From NCBI GenBank assembly GCA_963708865.1, contig CAVPUC010000006.1, forward strand, positions 1-64,000: a DNA stretch of 64,000 nt, in the 5' to 3' direction. The translations under genes and the position numbers were made by a program. Below, piece by piece: positions 50,657 through 60,829 of this stretch. Within the stretch, counting starts at the first letter, position 1. Every line of letters starts with the position of its first letter. The notes under the pieces were generated by a model. It was not told the origin of the DNA. It saw only the letters and a program-made list of their open reading frames with translations, and did not search any database. The DNA is from DAIDKA01 sp963708865. Lineage in GTDB: Bacteria; Pseudomonadota; Gammaproteobacteria; Steroidobacterales; Steroidobacteraceae.

Positions 50657-52062
50657 TGTTCGAACTCGCCCGTGACTCAGTGGTGCCGCTCGTCGATCAG
50701 ATTGTCGAGCGGTTGAGCGGACTCATCCACGACGGCCAGCTGCCCGCGGGCACGCGCCTGCCCTCCATCCGCAAGCTTGCGGCACAGATCGGCGCAAGCC
50801 CCTTCACGGTGGTCGATGGCTACGACCGGCTGGTCGCCCGCGGCCTCATCGCCTCCCGTGCCGGCCGTGGCTTCTATGTCGCAGCGCGCATCGCGGGTGC
50901 CGCACTGGCCGTCATCGAGGCGCTGCCGGATCCCGGCACGGACGCCGTCGCACTGGTGCGGGCCGGCATTGCCGATCCGACCCAGCTCATTGCGGCAGGC
51001 TCCGGGTTTATGCCCGAAAGCTGGCTGCAGGAACTGGCCTGCGGCACGGTGCTGGCGCGCCTCGCGCGCAGCCGCCGTCCGCAACTGTGGGCGACCTGCC
51101 CGCCGCAGGGATTGCGCGAGCTGCGCGAGCAGGTGAGCGCGAAGCTGCAGCGTCAGGGCATTGCGGCCGGCACGGACCACATCATGACGACGATCGGTGC
51201 CTCACAGGCCTTCGATCTGCTGTGCCGCAGCCTGCTCTCACCGGGGGATGCCGTGCTGGTCGAGGACCCGGGTTACTTCGTGCTGTTCGAACAGCTGCGT
51301 GCCCACCACCTGGAGCTGATCGCCGTGCCCCGCCGTCCCGATGGACCGGATCTGGATATGCTCGAGGCAGCCTGCCGCGCACACCGTCCCCGCGCGTTCT
51401 TCGTCCAGACGCTGCTGCACAACCCCACAGGCACCAGCATGGAGGCCGCGCGGGCCCATCGGCTGCTGTCGCTGGCCGAACAGTATGGATTCACGATCAT
51501 CGAAGATGATGTCTATGGCGATCTGTACGAGGGTCCGGCCGTGCGCCTGGCGCAAATCGATGGCCTGCGCAACGTCGTCTACGTGGGCAGCTTCACCAAA
51601 CTCATCGGACCGTCGTTGCGCGTCGGCTTCCTCGCCTGCCATTCCGGACTGATAGCGCAGCTGATTCAGCGCAAGGTGCTCTCGGTGCTTTCCGGGTCCA
51701 CCCTCATCGAAGCCGTCATCGCGGAGGTTCTAAATGGCGGTCGTTACCGGCGGCACATCGAGCGCGTCCGCACGCGGCTCGCGCGCATGCGCGCCGACAG
51801 CCAGCGCTCACTGTCCGGGGCGGGCGTGCGATTCGACAGCGATGCGGGCGCCGGAATGTTCCTGTGGGGGCGGGTACCGGAGGCGACCGACGTCGACCAG
51901 CTGGTGCGTGACGCCCGCGGGCGCGCCATCCTCTTGGCCAAAGGCGCGCTGTTTTCCCCCTCCAAAGCCAACGTTCCGCGGTTGCGCTTCAACGTCGCCC
52001 ACAGCGCCGCGCCACAACTGATGCACTTCCTGAATGAGGCACTCGCGCCGGCGCTATTATAG
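50656..52062 (+). CDS. MocR-type regulator (GntR helix-turn-helix plus aminotransferase domain)
   Basis: A 468-residue GntR/MocR regulator. The N-terminal winged helix is seen in LVDQIVERLSGLIHDGQLPAGTRLPSIRKLAAQIG, the class I aminotransferase-like domain fills residues 110-460, and the PLP-lysine motif is SFTKLIGPSLRVGF. It is coupled to the LysE gene, which it probably controls in response to an amino acid or PLP-linked ligand. A 15-base palindrome, GCGCTATTATAGCGC, spans its stop codon. Confidence 0.88.
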   Translation: MFELARDSVVPLVDQIVERLSGLIHDGQLPAGTRLPSIRKLAAQIGASPFTVVDGYDRLVARGLIASRAGRGFYVAARIAGAALAVIEALPDPGTDAVALVRAGIADPTQLIAAGSGFMPESWLQELACGTVLARLARSRRPQLWATCPPQGLRELREQVSAKLQRQGIAAGTDHIMTTIGASQAFDLLCRSLLSPGDAVLVEDPGYFVLFEQLRAHHLELIAVPRRPDGPDLDMLEAACRAHRPRAFFVQTLLHNPTGTSMEAARAHRLLSLAEQYGFTIIEDDVYGDLYEGPAVRLAQIDGLRNVVYVGSFTKLIGPSLRVGFLACHSGLIAQLIQRKVLSVLSGSTLIEAVIAEVLNGGRYRRHIERVRTRLARMRADSQRSLSGAGVRFDSDAGAGMFLWGRVPEATDVDQLVRDARGRAILLAKGALFSPSKANVPRLRFNVAHSAAPQLMHFLNEALAPALL

Positions 52063-52065
52063 CGC
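52051..52065. promoter_or_regulatory. Palindrome GCGCTATTATAGCGC before the rhomboid gene
   Basis: The 15-base palindrome has 7-bp arms around a central T, overlaps the regulator's stop and ends directly at the rhomboid ATG (52066). It contains TATTAT, a -10-like element; a promoter here would give a leaderless rhomboid mRNA. It resembles the 33449-33461 palindrome. Confidence 0.4.
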
Positions 52066-52660
52066 ATGCTTGCCAATCTGCCGCCCGCGACCCGGGCTCT
52101 GCTGCTCGCCAATGTGGGCATCTTCCTGCTCCAGCAGGTGTTCGGACCGTGGCTGCTGCAGTGGCTTGCCCTGTGGCCGCCTGGAACGTACTTCGAGCCG
52201 TGGCAGCTGCTCACCTACGCCTTCTTGCATGACGGCGTCATGCACATCTTCTTCAACATGTTCGCGCTGTACATGTTCGGTACGCCCCTGGAGCGGTACT
52301 GGGGGAGCGCGCGCTTCACGACGTTCTATCTGGTGTGCGTACTGGCCGCCGGCCTCACGCAGCTGACGGTGGCAGTACTGGGCGACTTGGCAGTCGCCGA
52401 CGCTTGGCGCCTCGGGCGGCATCTTCGGTCTGCTGCTCGCGTTTGCCATCTACTTTCCACGACAGCGTATAATCCTGCTGTTCCCGCCGATTCCGATGCC
52501 GGCCTGGGTGTTCGTGTCGCTGTACGGACTGCTCGAGCTGTTCCTGGGCGTCACCGGCAATGAAGCCGGCGTCGCCCATTTCGCGCATCTGGGCGGCATG
52601 CTGGGCGGGGCCGCAATGATACTTTTCTGGCGTGTTAAAGACGGCGCAACCAAGCGATGA
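52066..52660 (+). CDS. Rhomboid-family intramembrane serine protease, frameshifted
   Basis: About 197 residues with six membrane segments when corrected. The catalytic Ser lies in LGASGGIFGLL and the His in AHFAHLGGMLGG, both beyond the break, so activity is expected. LLTYAFLHDGVMHIFFNMF is the diagnostic first loop and helix. One extra base near 52393 separates the halves. The stop overlaps the ABC ATPase start by four bases (ATGA), so the two are coupled. Substrates are unknown. Confidence 0.83.
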
Positions 52661-53365
52661 TCAAGACTGAAGCGCTCAGCAAGCAGTACGGTGCCCTGAC
52701 GGCGGTTGATGCCGTGAGCTTTACCGTCTCCCCCGGCGAGGTGCTGGGATTCCTCGGACCCAACGGCGCCGGCAAGACCACCACCATGCGCATGCTCGCC
52801 GGGTTCATCAATCCGACCTCGGGCCGCGCCAGCATCTGCGGTCACGATGTGGACAGCGATGCGCTGGCGGCGCGCGCCTGCCTGGGCTACCTGCCCGAAG
52901 GTGCACCCGCCTACGGGGAGATGACGGTGCGGGATTTTCTCAACTTCGTTGCCGATCTGCGCCAGCTGCGCGGCGCGGCGCGGCAGCGTGTCGAGGCAGT
53001 CATCGAACGTCTGCAACTGCAAAGCGTGCTTTCCCAGACCATCGAGACGCTCTCGAAGGGGTTCCGGCGCCGCGTCGGCCTCGCCCAGGCCATCATGCAC
53101 GACCCGCCGGTGCTGATTCTGGATGAGCCCACGGATGGCCTCGACCCGAACCAGAAGCACGAAGTGCACACCCTCATCAACGAGATGGCGGGCGACAAGA
53201 CCGTGATCATCTCCACACACATCCTCGATGAGGTCGATGCGATCTGTACCCGCGCCATCATCATCGCGCGCGGTCCGGATCGTGGCCGATGACACCCCGC
53301 AGCGCCTGGCGGCACGCGCGCCCTCGGGGCGGCTCGATGACGTTTTCCGATCCATCACGGCATAG
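52657..53365 (+). CDS. ABC-2-type transporter ATPase, GldA-like, frameshifted
   Basis: About 235 residues. Walker A is LGPNGAGKTTTMRMLAGF, signature is LSKGFRRRVGLAQAI and Walker B is PVLILDEPTDGLDP, with a His-loop in STHILDEVD. The reading frame changes near 53273-53276; removing one base gives RGRIVADDTPQRL and a natural C-terminus ending at 53365. With the permease, GldG-like and DUF4340 genes it forms a module resembling GldA-GldF-GldG transporters of unknown substrate, present in many non-gliding bacteria. Confidence 0.83.
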
Positions 53366-53373
53366 GCTTCGAT

Positions 53374-54110
53374 ATGCGCAACAGTCGGCATCATCATGCG
53401 TCGGGAGCTGGCCAGCTACTTTGCCACCCCGCTCGCCTACATCTTCCTGCTGATCTTTCTGGTGCTCGCGAACCTGTTCACTTTCTACCTGGGCGAGTTC
53501 TTCGAGCGCGGCCAGGCTGATCTGAATCCGTTCTTCAACTACCACCCGTGGCTGTTCCTGTTCCTGATTCCGGCGGTCTCGATGCGCCTGTGGGCCGATG
53601 AACGCCGCACCGGCAGCATTGAGCTGCTGATGACGCTGCCGGTCACGCTGTGGCAGGCCGTCGTCGGCAAGTTCCTGGCGGCCTGGGCGTTTACCACACT
53701 GGCGCTGGTACTGACCTTCCCGATCTGGATCACCGTGAATTATCTGGGCAGTCCCGACAATGGTGCCATCCTCGCCGCCTACATCGGCAGCATGCTGCTC
53801 GCCGCCGGATTCTTGAGCATCGGCTCCTTGGCCTCGGCGCTGACGCGCAATCCGGTGGTGGCCTTCATCGTCGGTGATCGCCGCCTGCTTCGCCTTCCTG
53901 GTCGCCGGCTTCCCGCTGGTCCTCGATGCCTTCCGGGGCTGGGCGCCGCAGTTCCTGGTGGATGCGATCGCCTCACTCGGGTTCCTCACGCATTACGAGG
54001 CCATTTCCAAGGGCGTCATCGACATCCGCGACCTGGTGTACTTTGCGCTCCTCATCACCTGGTTCCTGCTGGCCACCGCCGTCGTGCTCGACGTGCGCAA
54101 ATCGGAATGA
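53374..54110 (+). CDS. ABC-2 permease, GldF-like, frameshifted
   Basis: A membrane protein of about 244 residues with six membrane segments. The conserved RRELASYFATPLAYIFLLIF and AVSMRLWADERRTGSIELLMTLP match GldF-type permeases. One extra base near 53383 would connect an ATG at 53374 to the start as MRNVGIIMRRELASYF, and another near 53872-53874 joins NPVVAFIV to VIAACFAFLVAGFPLVLD. If the first repair is wrong, the gene begins at 53396. Follows the ATPase by 9 bases. Confidence 0.8.
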
Positions 54111-54126
54111 TCAAGGTCCGCTCACG

Positions 54127-56010
54127 ATGAAACGTTCAACTCTGGGAGGCGGCACGCTGCTCGCGCTCGCCCTGCTGTTCGCCGGCATCACCATGCTCGG
54201 GGGCTATCGCGCTGCGCAGCTGGCGCATCGATCTGACGCAGAACCATCTGTACACCACGGCGCCCGGTACCGACCACATCCTCAAGGGCCTGACCGAGCC
54301 CATCAATCTGTACTTCTTCTATAGCGCCGCAACCGGCAGCCAGTACCCGCAGGTCGCCAGCTACGCCAACCGGGTACGCGACCTGCTGCGCGAATTTTCC
54401 GGCCGCGCCAATGGCAAGATCCTCCTGCACTTCATCGATCCGCAGCCTTTTTCCGCGGACGAGGACCGCGCCGCAGAACTGGGCGTGCATTCCGTGAACG
54501 TCGGCGGCAATGCGGCCAACCCCCTGTACTTCGGTCTTGCCGGCACCAACTCCACCGATGGCCATGCCGCCATTGATTTCTTCGATCCCAACAAGGGCGA
54601 GTTCCTGGAGTACGACCTGGCGAAACTGGTGTACCAGTTGAGCGGCGCGAAGAAGCCCGTCATCGGCTGGTTGTCCGAGCTGCCGATGAGCGCCGGGTTC
54701 GACCAGGCGAGCGGCCAGCCGCGCGCCGCCTGGGTGGTGCTCGAGCAGATCCAGCAGGTGATGGACGTGCGCCTGCTGGACACCAACGTCGCCAGCATCG
54801 ATCCGGCCATCAGCGTGCTGGTGCTGGTGCATCCCAAGCATCTGTCGGCGGCGACGCAATTCGCCATCGACCAGTTCGCGCTGCGCGGTGGCCACATTCT
54901 GGCCTTCGTCGATCCGCTGGCAGACCAGGATCCGGCCGGCGCCGACCCCGCCAATCCCGCCGCCGCGCTGACCGCGGATCGCGCCTCGCACCTGCGAGAA
55001 CCTGCTCGCCGCATGGGGCGTGGATTTTGATCCGCACCAGGTGGTCGCCGACTCCCGCTACGCCATGAGCGTGTCGGTGCGCGAGGGCGAGGCCCCGGTA
55101 CGCCATCTGGGCGTGCTCGGGCTGGACGCCGCGGCCATGAACCAGAAGGATGTCGTCACCGAAGGCCTCACCGACGTCAACCTTGCCACCGCCGGCCACC
55201 TGACGGCCCACAAGGGTGTCGCGGTGAGCTTCGAGCCGCTGCTGTCCTCGAGCGATCAGGCGCAGCTGCTGCCGGTAGCAAAATTCCTGGTGCTGCAGGA
55301 TCCCGCCACGCTCTTTGACGGCTTTCATCCCAGTGGCGAGCACTACACGCTGGCGGCGCGGATCAGCGGCAACGTCAGCACCGCCTTCCCGGGCGGGCTG
55401 CCGCAGGGCGCGACGCTCGCCCCGGGCACGACGCTGCTGAGCAAATCGGTGAAGCCTTTGGAACTGATCATCGTCGCCGATACCGATGTGCTGTCGGATT
55501 ACCTGTGGGTGCATTCACAGGACCTGGCCGGCCAGCGCATTGCGCAACCCTTCGCCAACAATGGTGACCTCGTCGCCAACGCGCTGGACAATCTCGCCGG
55601 CAGCGATGACCTGATCTCCATCCGCGGCCGCGCCACCTACCGGCGGCCGTTCTCGCGCGTCGAGGCGCTGCATGCGCAGGCGGACGACCGCTTCCGCGAC
55701 AAGCAGCAGGAACTGGAGAAGCAGCTGCATGCGACGGAAGATCAGCTCGCCGCGCTGCAATCGCAGCGCACCGACCGCAGTGCCGCCATCCTCACGCCCG
55801 ATCAGGAACAGGCGCTGACCCGCTTCCAGGCGGAGAAGCTGCGCATCCGCAAGGAACTGCGCGATGTGCAGCTGGGGCTGGACCAGGACATCACACGCCT
55901 GGGCAACTGGCTCAAGTTCATCAACATCGTGCTGGCGCCGCTGCTGTTTGCCCTGATCGCGGTGGTGATCGGCCTTCTGGTACGGCGACAGCGTGCGGCG
56001 GCGATCATGA
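54127..56010 (+). CDS. GldG-like ABC transporter-associated protein, frameshifted
   Basis: About 626 residues when corrected. An N-terminal membrane segment (LLALALLFAGITML) is followed by WRIDLTQNHLYTTAPGT, which is typical of GldG-type auxiliary proteins with a large extracytoplasmic domain, then a coiled-coil rich in Gln/Glu around residues 510-550 and a C-terminal membrane helix (LAPLLFALIAVVIGLLVRR). Extra bases near 54220 and 54994 break the frame; a third near 56003 would place a TGA stop overlapping the next ATG (ATGA). Without it the frame runs on into the DUF4340 gene. Confidence 0.72.
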
Positions 56011-57129
56011 TTCGCCCCGCCCAGGTCTTATCGCTGATCGTGGCCGGCGTCGCGCTCGCGGGCGCCGGGGTGTGGCTGGTGTCACGGCACGGCACCGACA
56101 GCAGCGCGAGAGCCGGAAGGTCAGGTGCTGCCGCTTAAGCCCGCCGACCTCAATGCCGTGACGCGCCTGGAGATCTTCAAGGGCGATGGCAGCCGTACCA
56201 CGCTGGTGCGGGACGCCACGCACTGGACGGTGGCGCAGCGCGGCTATCCGGCGGACACCGGGCAGGTGCGCAAACTGCTGCTCGATCTGTCGGCCCTGAA
56301 GGTCGAGGAACAAAAGACGGCGGACCCCGCGCTGTATCCGAAACTGGGCGTCGAGGAACCGCGCGGCGCTTCGGCCACCAGTACCGGCCTGAAGCTCGAC
56401 GTCAACGGCAAGACGCTCGGCCTGATTGTCGGCAAAACCTCCGGCACGAGCGCCGGATACGTGCGCGTCATCGGCCAGGCGCAAAGCCTGCTCGCAACCC
56501 CGCAACTGGCACCGGATGCGGATCCTCGCCACTGGCTGGATCGCACCATTGTCGACATCGCGCCCGAGCAGGTGACCGAAATCGACCTTGAGCCGCAGGA
56601 CGGCCCGGCCTACACCATCAAGCGCGCCGCCGCGGGCGCGGCGCGCGACTACACGGTCAGCTCCCCTTCCCAAGGGTCGGGAGCTTGCGGATGCTTCCGC
56701 GCCGGCATCCCAGGCTGGCGCGCTGGCCGGCCTGCAGCTGGATGATGTCCGCAAGGCCGGCCGCGCACGCCTTGGTGAGCCATGCCCGATTTCACACCGC
56801 CGATGGCCTGACGCTCACGATTACCGGTATCCCGGAGGGCGAGACGCGCCACATCGCCGTGGCGGCCGCAGGCGAGGCACCCGCGGCGCAGCAGCGTGCC
56901 AAGGATCTCAACGCGCGACTGTCGGGATGGGAGTTCGAGCTCCCGAGCTATCGGTATGAGGAGCTGTTCAAACCGCTCGAACAGCTGCTGAAGCCGAAGT
57001 CCTCCGCGCCTGAGGCCAAATCCGCGAAGGCGCCGCGAAGCCCGGTCACCGCGCCGAAAACATTGCCGTTTGGTCCCCACGAGCCAAAGCCCGGGCCAGG
57101 CCCCGGTCACGCCGCAACAGAGCCACTAA
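56007..57129 (+). CDS. DUF4340-family protein, heavily frameshifted
   Basis: A protein of about 372 residues starting MIRPAQVL, with one N-terminal membrane helix and a DUF4340-like domain (WTVAQRGYPADTGQVRKLL, LDRTIVDIAPEQV). Members are usually encoded beside GldG-like genes, as here. Four one-base disruptions, near 56108, 56665, 56757 and 57095, each shift the frame by the same step; removing one base at each gives a single frame ending at TAA 57127-57129. The density of breaks is unusual, so decay cannot be ruled out. The ligK ribosome binding site overlaps the end. Confidence 0.6.
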
Positions 57130-57139
57130 GGAGATTCGT

Positions 57140-57816
57140 ATGGGCAAGTACGTCGCTGTGCGCGAGATCGCACGACCGGATCCGGCAGTGTGCAAGGCGC
57201 TGGGTACGCATGGCGTGGCCACCGTGCACGAGGCGCAGGGCCGCACGGGTCTGCTCGCCTCCTACATGCGCCCGATCTTTTCCGGCAAGTCCATCGCCGG
57301 GCCGGCGGTGACCGTGTCCTCACCCCCGGGGACAACTGGATGATCCATGTGGCCGTCGAGCTGTGCAAACCCGGCGACATCCTGGTGGTCGCGCCGACCT
57401 CGCCCTGCGAGGATGGCTACTTCGGTGACCTCTTGGCCACGTCCCTGCAGGCCCATGGCGTTCAGGCGCTGGTCATCGATGCCGGCGTGCGCGATGTCGC
57501 GACCCTCAAGCAGATGGATTTTCCGGTGTGGAGCAAGGTGATCTATGCGCAGGGCACCATCAAGGCAAGCCTGGGATCGGTGAACGTCCCGGTCATCTGC
57601 GCCGCGCAGCTCATCAATGCGGGGGATGTGGTCGTCGCGGATGACGATGGGGTGTGCGTGGTGCGCAGCGCCGAGGCCGCGACGGTGGCGGAAGCCGCGG
57701 CCAAGCGTGGCGCGGCCGAAGAGGGCAAGCGCAAGCGCCTGGCCGCCGGAGAACTCGGCATGGATATCTACAAGTTCCGCGAGCAGCTCGCGGCGCTGGG
57801 GCTCGAGTACAAGTAA
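57140..57816 (+). CDS. ligK: 4-carboxy-4-hydroxy-2-oxoadipate aldolase LigK, frameshifted
   Basis: About 225 residues, as expected for LigK. Diagnostic segments: VATVHEAQGRTGLL, GDNWMIHVAVELCKPGD, AGVRD with the metal-site Arg/Asp, and ADDDGVCVV. LigK cleaves the last protocatechuate 4,5-pathway intermediate to pyruvate and oxaloacetate. The frame changes in a C/G homopolymer near 57321-57330 where one C seems missing: SPPGDNWMI is then restored. An AAGGAG ribosome binding site precedes the ATG. It is transcribed away from the ligJ-dctA operon. Confidence 0.9.
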
Positions 57817-57826
57817 CGGCGGCGGT

Positions 57827-57859
57827 CTGCTGCCGCGGCACAACCGCTCGCGGCAGCAG
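57827..57859. terminator. Hairpin between ligK and the small basic gene
   Basis: CTGCTGCCGCG pairs with CGCGGCAGCAG to form an 11-bp stem with an 11-base loop. It lies 10 bases past the ligK stop and faces the convergent small gene. No T-run follows on either strand, so it may be a weak bidirectional terminator. Confidence 0.55.
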
Positions 57860-57882
57860 CCAAGCAACGCGGGTCCGGCAGT

Positions 57883-57987
57883 TCAGCCCCGCCCTTCCTT
57901 CTTGGCGCGCTTGGCGGCGCGCTTCTCTTCCAGCGTCTTCGCCGGCTTTTTCTTTTCCTCTTTCTTACGATCCATGCCCTTGCCCAT
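57883..57987 (-). CDS. Small highly charged conserved protein (34 aa)
   Basis: A 34-residue Lys/Arg/Glu-rich protein starting MGKGMDRKKEEKKKPAKTL and ending in AKRAKK. Very similar short basic proteins occur across Proteobacteria with no assigned role. The ATG follows a GGAG ribosome binding site at normal spacing, which supports real translation in a stretch otherwise without a gene. It is convergent with ligK and just downstream of the DUF985 gene. Confidence 0.65.
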   Translation of the reverse strand: MGKGMDRKKEEKKKPAKTLEEKRAAKRAKKEGRG

Positions 57988-58044
57988 GTCGATGGCTCCT
58001 CTGGTTGGGTGGGTGACGCAGACTGTACCCGAAGATACCCCAAC

Positions 58045-58527
58045 CTATAGAAACGCTTCCAGACCCATCATGTCCCCGATGAAGTGCGCGGCGCGGTTGG
58101 GAAGGTCGCGCACCCAGCAAAAATCCTCACTCTCATATCCCGGCGCGACCGTGCACCCCACCAAGGTGTACTCACCCAGGCAGCGGGTCGTCTGCCAGCT
58201 GCCCGCCGGGATCACGGCCACCTGGACGCCCTCGCCGCTCGCGAGCGGTGAGCCGGTAGCGCAGCAGCGTGCGGGCGGCCGGGTCATAGGACAAAAGCTC
58301 TGCCGGCGCGCCGCCATAGAAGTGCCAGAGCTCATCGGACTGCACCACGTGCCAGGGGCTGACGCGGGCGTGCTCCAGCAGGTAGTAGATGGTCGTGACG
58401 GCGCTGCGCGCGCCCTGCGGCGCAGCGACCTTCGTCGCGGAGCGGTAGGCCTCGCGGAACCAGCCGCCCTCGTGATGCGGCTGCAGACCGAGTTTCGCGA
58501 TCAGCTCCTGTGCAGTCGGGCGCTCAT
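58045..58527 (-). CDS. DUF985/cupin_5 family protein, frameshifted
   Basis: About 160 residues when corrected. The family's PHHEGGWFREAYRS, IYYLLEHARVSPWHVVQSDELWHFYGG and VGCTVAPGYESEDF segments are present, with the cupin metal ligands plausible in HxxxSDELWH. A missing C near 58520 would give a natural start, MSAPTAQELIAKLG, at the ATG overlapping the dctA stop. One extra base near 58246 separates RYRLT from LASGEGVQVAV. It is the third gene of ligJ-dctA-DUF985. No function is known for the family. Confidence 0.77.
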
Positions 58528-59778
58528 GCCGATCGGCGCCCGAGCTTTCGCTGCAACACTTCGCGATCGAGCGCACCCTCCCAGCGAGCCACCACCAGGG
58601 TTGCCAGGGTATTGCCGACCAGGTTCACAAAGGTCAGCGCTTCGGCGAGCAGCCGATGGATGCCGAGCACCAGGGCAATGCTGGCGACCGGAATCGTGCC
58701 GACGGATCCCAGGGTTGCCGCCAGCACCACGAAGGCCGCGCCCGCCACCCCGGCCGCGCCCTTGGAGGTGAGCAGCAGCACCGCCAGAATGGTCAGCTGC
58801 GCGCCCAGGCCCAGCGGCGTGTCGGTCGCCTGCGCCAAAAACACCACGACGGTCGCCAGATACAGGCAGGTGCCGTCCAGGTTGAACGAATAGCCGGTCG
58901 GCACGACCAGGCCCACCACCGTGTCCTCGCAGCCCAGGGCGCGCAGCTTGCGCATCAGCTGCGGCAGCACCGTCTCGGTGGAGGTCGTGGCCGCGACGAT
59001 GACAATCTCCTCGCGGATATATCCCAGCAGACGCCACAGACTGATGCCGCACCACCAGCTCACCGCGCCGAACACCACCACCACGAACAGCGCCGAAACC
59101 CCGTACAGGGTGAGAATCAGGCGCCCGAGCGCCACCAGCGAGTCGGTGCCGAAGCGACCGACCGTGAAGGCCATGGAGCCAAACGCCCCAAGCGGCGCAA
59201 CCCACATGACCATCCCGACGATGCGGAAGAACACTTCCCGGACGCTGTCGATCAGCTCTTTGACCGGTCTGCCGCGCTCCCCGCAGGCAGCAAGGCCGGC
59301 CGCGAACAGCACCGACACCAACAGCACCGGCAGCACTTCGGTATGCGCGAAGGCATCGACGAAGGTGGTCGGGATGAGGTCGAGCAGGAACTGCGCGACG
59401 CCCTGCGCATGCGCCTTGGCGGTGTACTGGCTGACCGACTGCAGATCGAGCGCACCGGCCGCCACGTGCATGCCGGACGCCGGGCTTGAGCACATTCACG
59501 GCGGCGAGCGCCATCACCAGCGCCAGGGTGGTGATCACCTCAAAATAGATCAGCGCCTTGAGCGCCACGCGCCCGACCCGGCGCATGTCGTTCATCGCGG
59601 CCACCCCATGCACCACCGTGCAGAAGATCACCGGCGCGATCAGCATGCGGATCAGCGCGATGAACGCATCGCCCAGCGGCTTCATGTCGGCGCCGAGCTT
59701 CGGCCACCAGTGGCCCAGCACGATGCCGGCGAGGGTGGCGAGCAACACCTGCACCCACAGTTGCTTGAAAATCGCCAT
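58524..59778 (-). CDS. dctA: C4-dicarboxylate/cation symporter DctA-like, frameshifted
   Basis: About 417 residues of the DAACS family (Na+/H+:dicarboxylate symporters). Diagnostic segments: LIRMLIAPVIFCTVVHGVA, YSFNLDGTCLYLATVVVF, KGAAGVAGAAFVVLAATL and LVGNTLATLVVARW. Mutations of the substrate motif cannot be judged here. An extra base near 59478 breaks the frame; its removal yields VLKPGSGMHVAA. It follows ligJ by 28 bases with an AGAGGGG ribosome binding site, so it belongs to the ligJ operon and may import a tricarboxylate or dicarboxylate intermediate or protocatechuate-pathway acid. Confidence 0.85.
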
Positions 59779-59806
59779 ACCGCCCCTCTTTTGGATTGAG
59801 GTGCTG

Positions 59807-60829
59807 TTATCCCGCCGCGGCCAACCGCGCCTTCAGCCGCGGATAGACCCGATAGGCGTTGGTTTCAAAGATGCGCGTCTTGTCCGCCGCCGACAGGGCC
59901 GAGGAATCGATATAGCGTTTGGTGTCGTCGTAGTACTGGCCGGTGGTGGGATCAATCCCGCGCACCGCGCCGACCATCTCCGAACCAAACAGGATGTTCT
60001 CGACCGCGATGACCTTCAGCAGCAGGTCGATGCCGGGCTGGTGGTAGACGCAGGTGTCGAAGAACACGTTCTTCATGACGTGTTCGGCGAGCGGCGGGCG
60101 CTTCATGTCCTGCGCAAGGCCGCGATAGCGGCCCCAATGGTAGGGCACGGCGCCGCCACCGTGCGGAATGATCAGCCGCAGGGTCGGAAAGTCCTTGAAC
60201 AGATCGCCCTGGATGAACTGCATGAACGCGGTGGTGTCGGCATTGATGTAGTGCGCGCCGGTGGCGTGGAACACCGGATTGCACGAGGAGCTCACATGCA
60301 CCATCGCCGGCACGTCCAGTTCCACCAGCTTCTCGTACAGCGGATACCAGTGCCGGTCGGTGAGCGGCGGTGCGGTCCAGTGGCCGCCGGAGGGGTCGGG
60401 GTTCAAGTTGGCACCGATGAATCCCAGCTCATTGATGCAGCGCTCCAGTTCCCGGACGCTGTGGGCCGGGGGCACGCCGGGGGACTGCGGCAGCATGCAC
60501 ACGCCGACGAAGTTTTTCGGATAAAGGCCCACCACGCGTGCGATCAGGTCATTGTTGATCTGCGACCATTCGAGGCTCGTGGCCTCGGTACCGATGTGAT
60601 GCGCCATGGTCGAGGCGCGCGGCGAGAAAATCGTCACATCCGAGCCGCGCTCGCGCTGCAGTTTCAGCTGCGCCTTCTCCAGGCTGTCGCGGATCTGGTC
60701 ATCGCCGATGCGCAGCGACGCCCGCGACGGGGTCTGGGCCGGATCCTTGAGCGCCGCGATCTGGGCGTCGCGGAAAGTCGTCAGATCCGCAGGAGCCGTG
60801 GTGTAGTGCCCGTGACAGTCGATGATCAT
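59807..60829 (-). CDS. ligJ: 4-oxalomesaconate hydratase LigJ
   Basis: A 340-residue amidohydrolase-fold hydratase, as long as Sphingobium LigJ (341). Characteristic matches: IIDCHGHYTT, DVTIFSPRASTMAHHIG, VCMLPQSP, ELERCINELGFIGANLNPDP, IPHGGGAVPYHWGR, FFDTCVYHQPGI and FGSEMVGAVRGIDPTTGQYYDDTKRYID. It hydrates 4-oxalomesaconate to 4-carboxy-4-hydroxy-2-oxoadipate, the LigK substrate. First gene of the ligJ-dctA-DUF985 operon. Divergent from an aldo/keto reductase, with an AT-rich 76-base spacer holding likely promoters. Confidence 0.93.
   Translation of the reverse strand: MIIDCHGHYTTAPADLTTFRDAQIAALKDPAQTPSRASLRIGDDQIRDSLEKAQLKLQRERGSDVTIFSPRASTMAHHIGTEATSLEWSQINNDLIARVVGLYPKNFVGVCMLPQSPGVPPAHSVRELERCINELGFIGANLNPDPSGGHWTAPPLTDRHWYPLYEKLVELDVPAMVHVSSSCNPVFHATGAHYINADTTAFMQFIQGDLFKDFPTLRLIIPHGGGAVPYHWGRYRGLAQDMKRPPLAEHVMKNVFFDTCVYHQPGIDLLLKVIAVENILFGSEMVGAVRGIDPTTGQYYDDTKRYIDSSALSAADKTRIFETNAYRVYPRLKARLAAAG

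Noticed and set aside
55020..56138. A genuine GldG-DUF4340 fusion protein
   Set aside because: The two halves share a frame only as written; homologous genes are separate, a fitting ATGA overlap exists at 56007-56010, and neighbouring breaks show the frame is unreliable.
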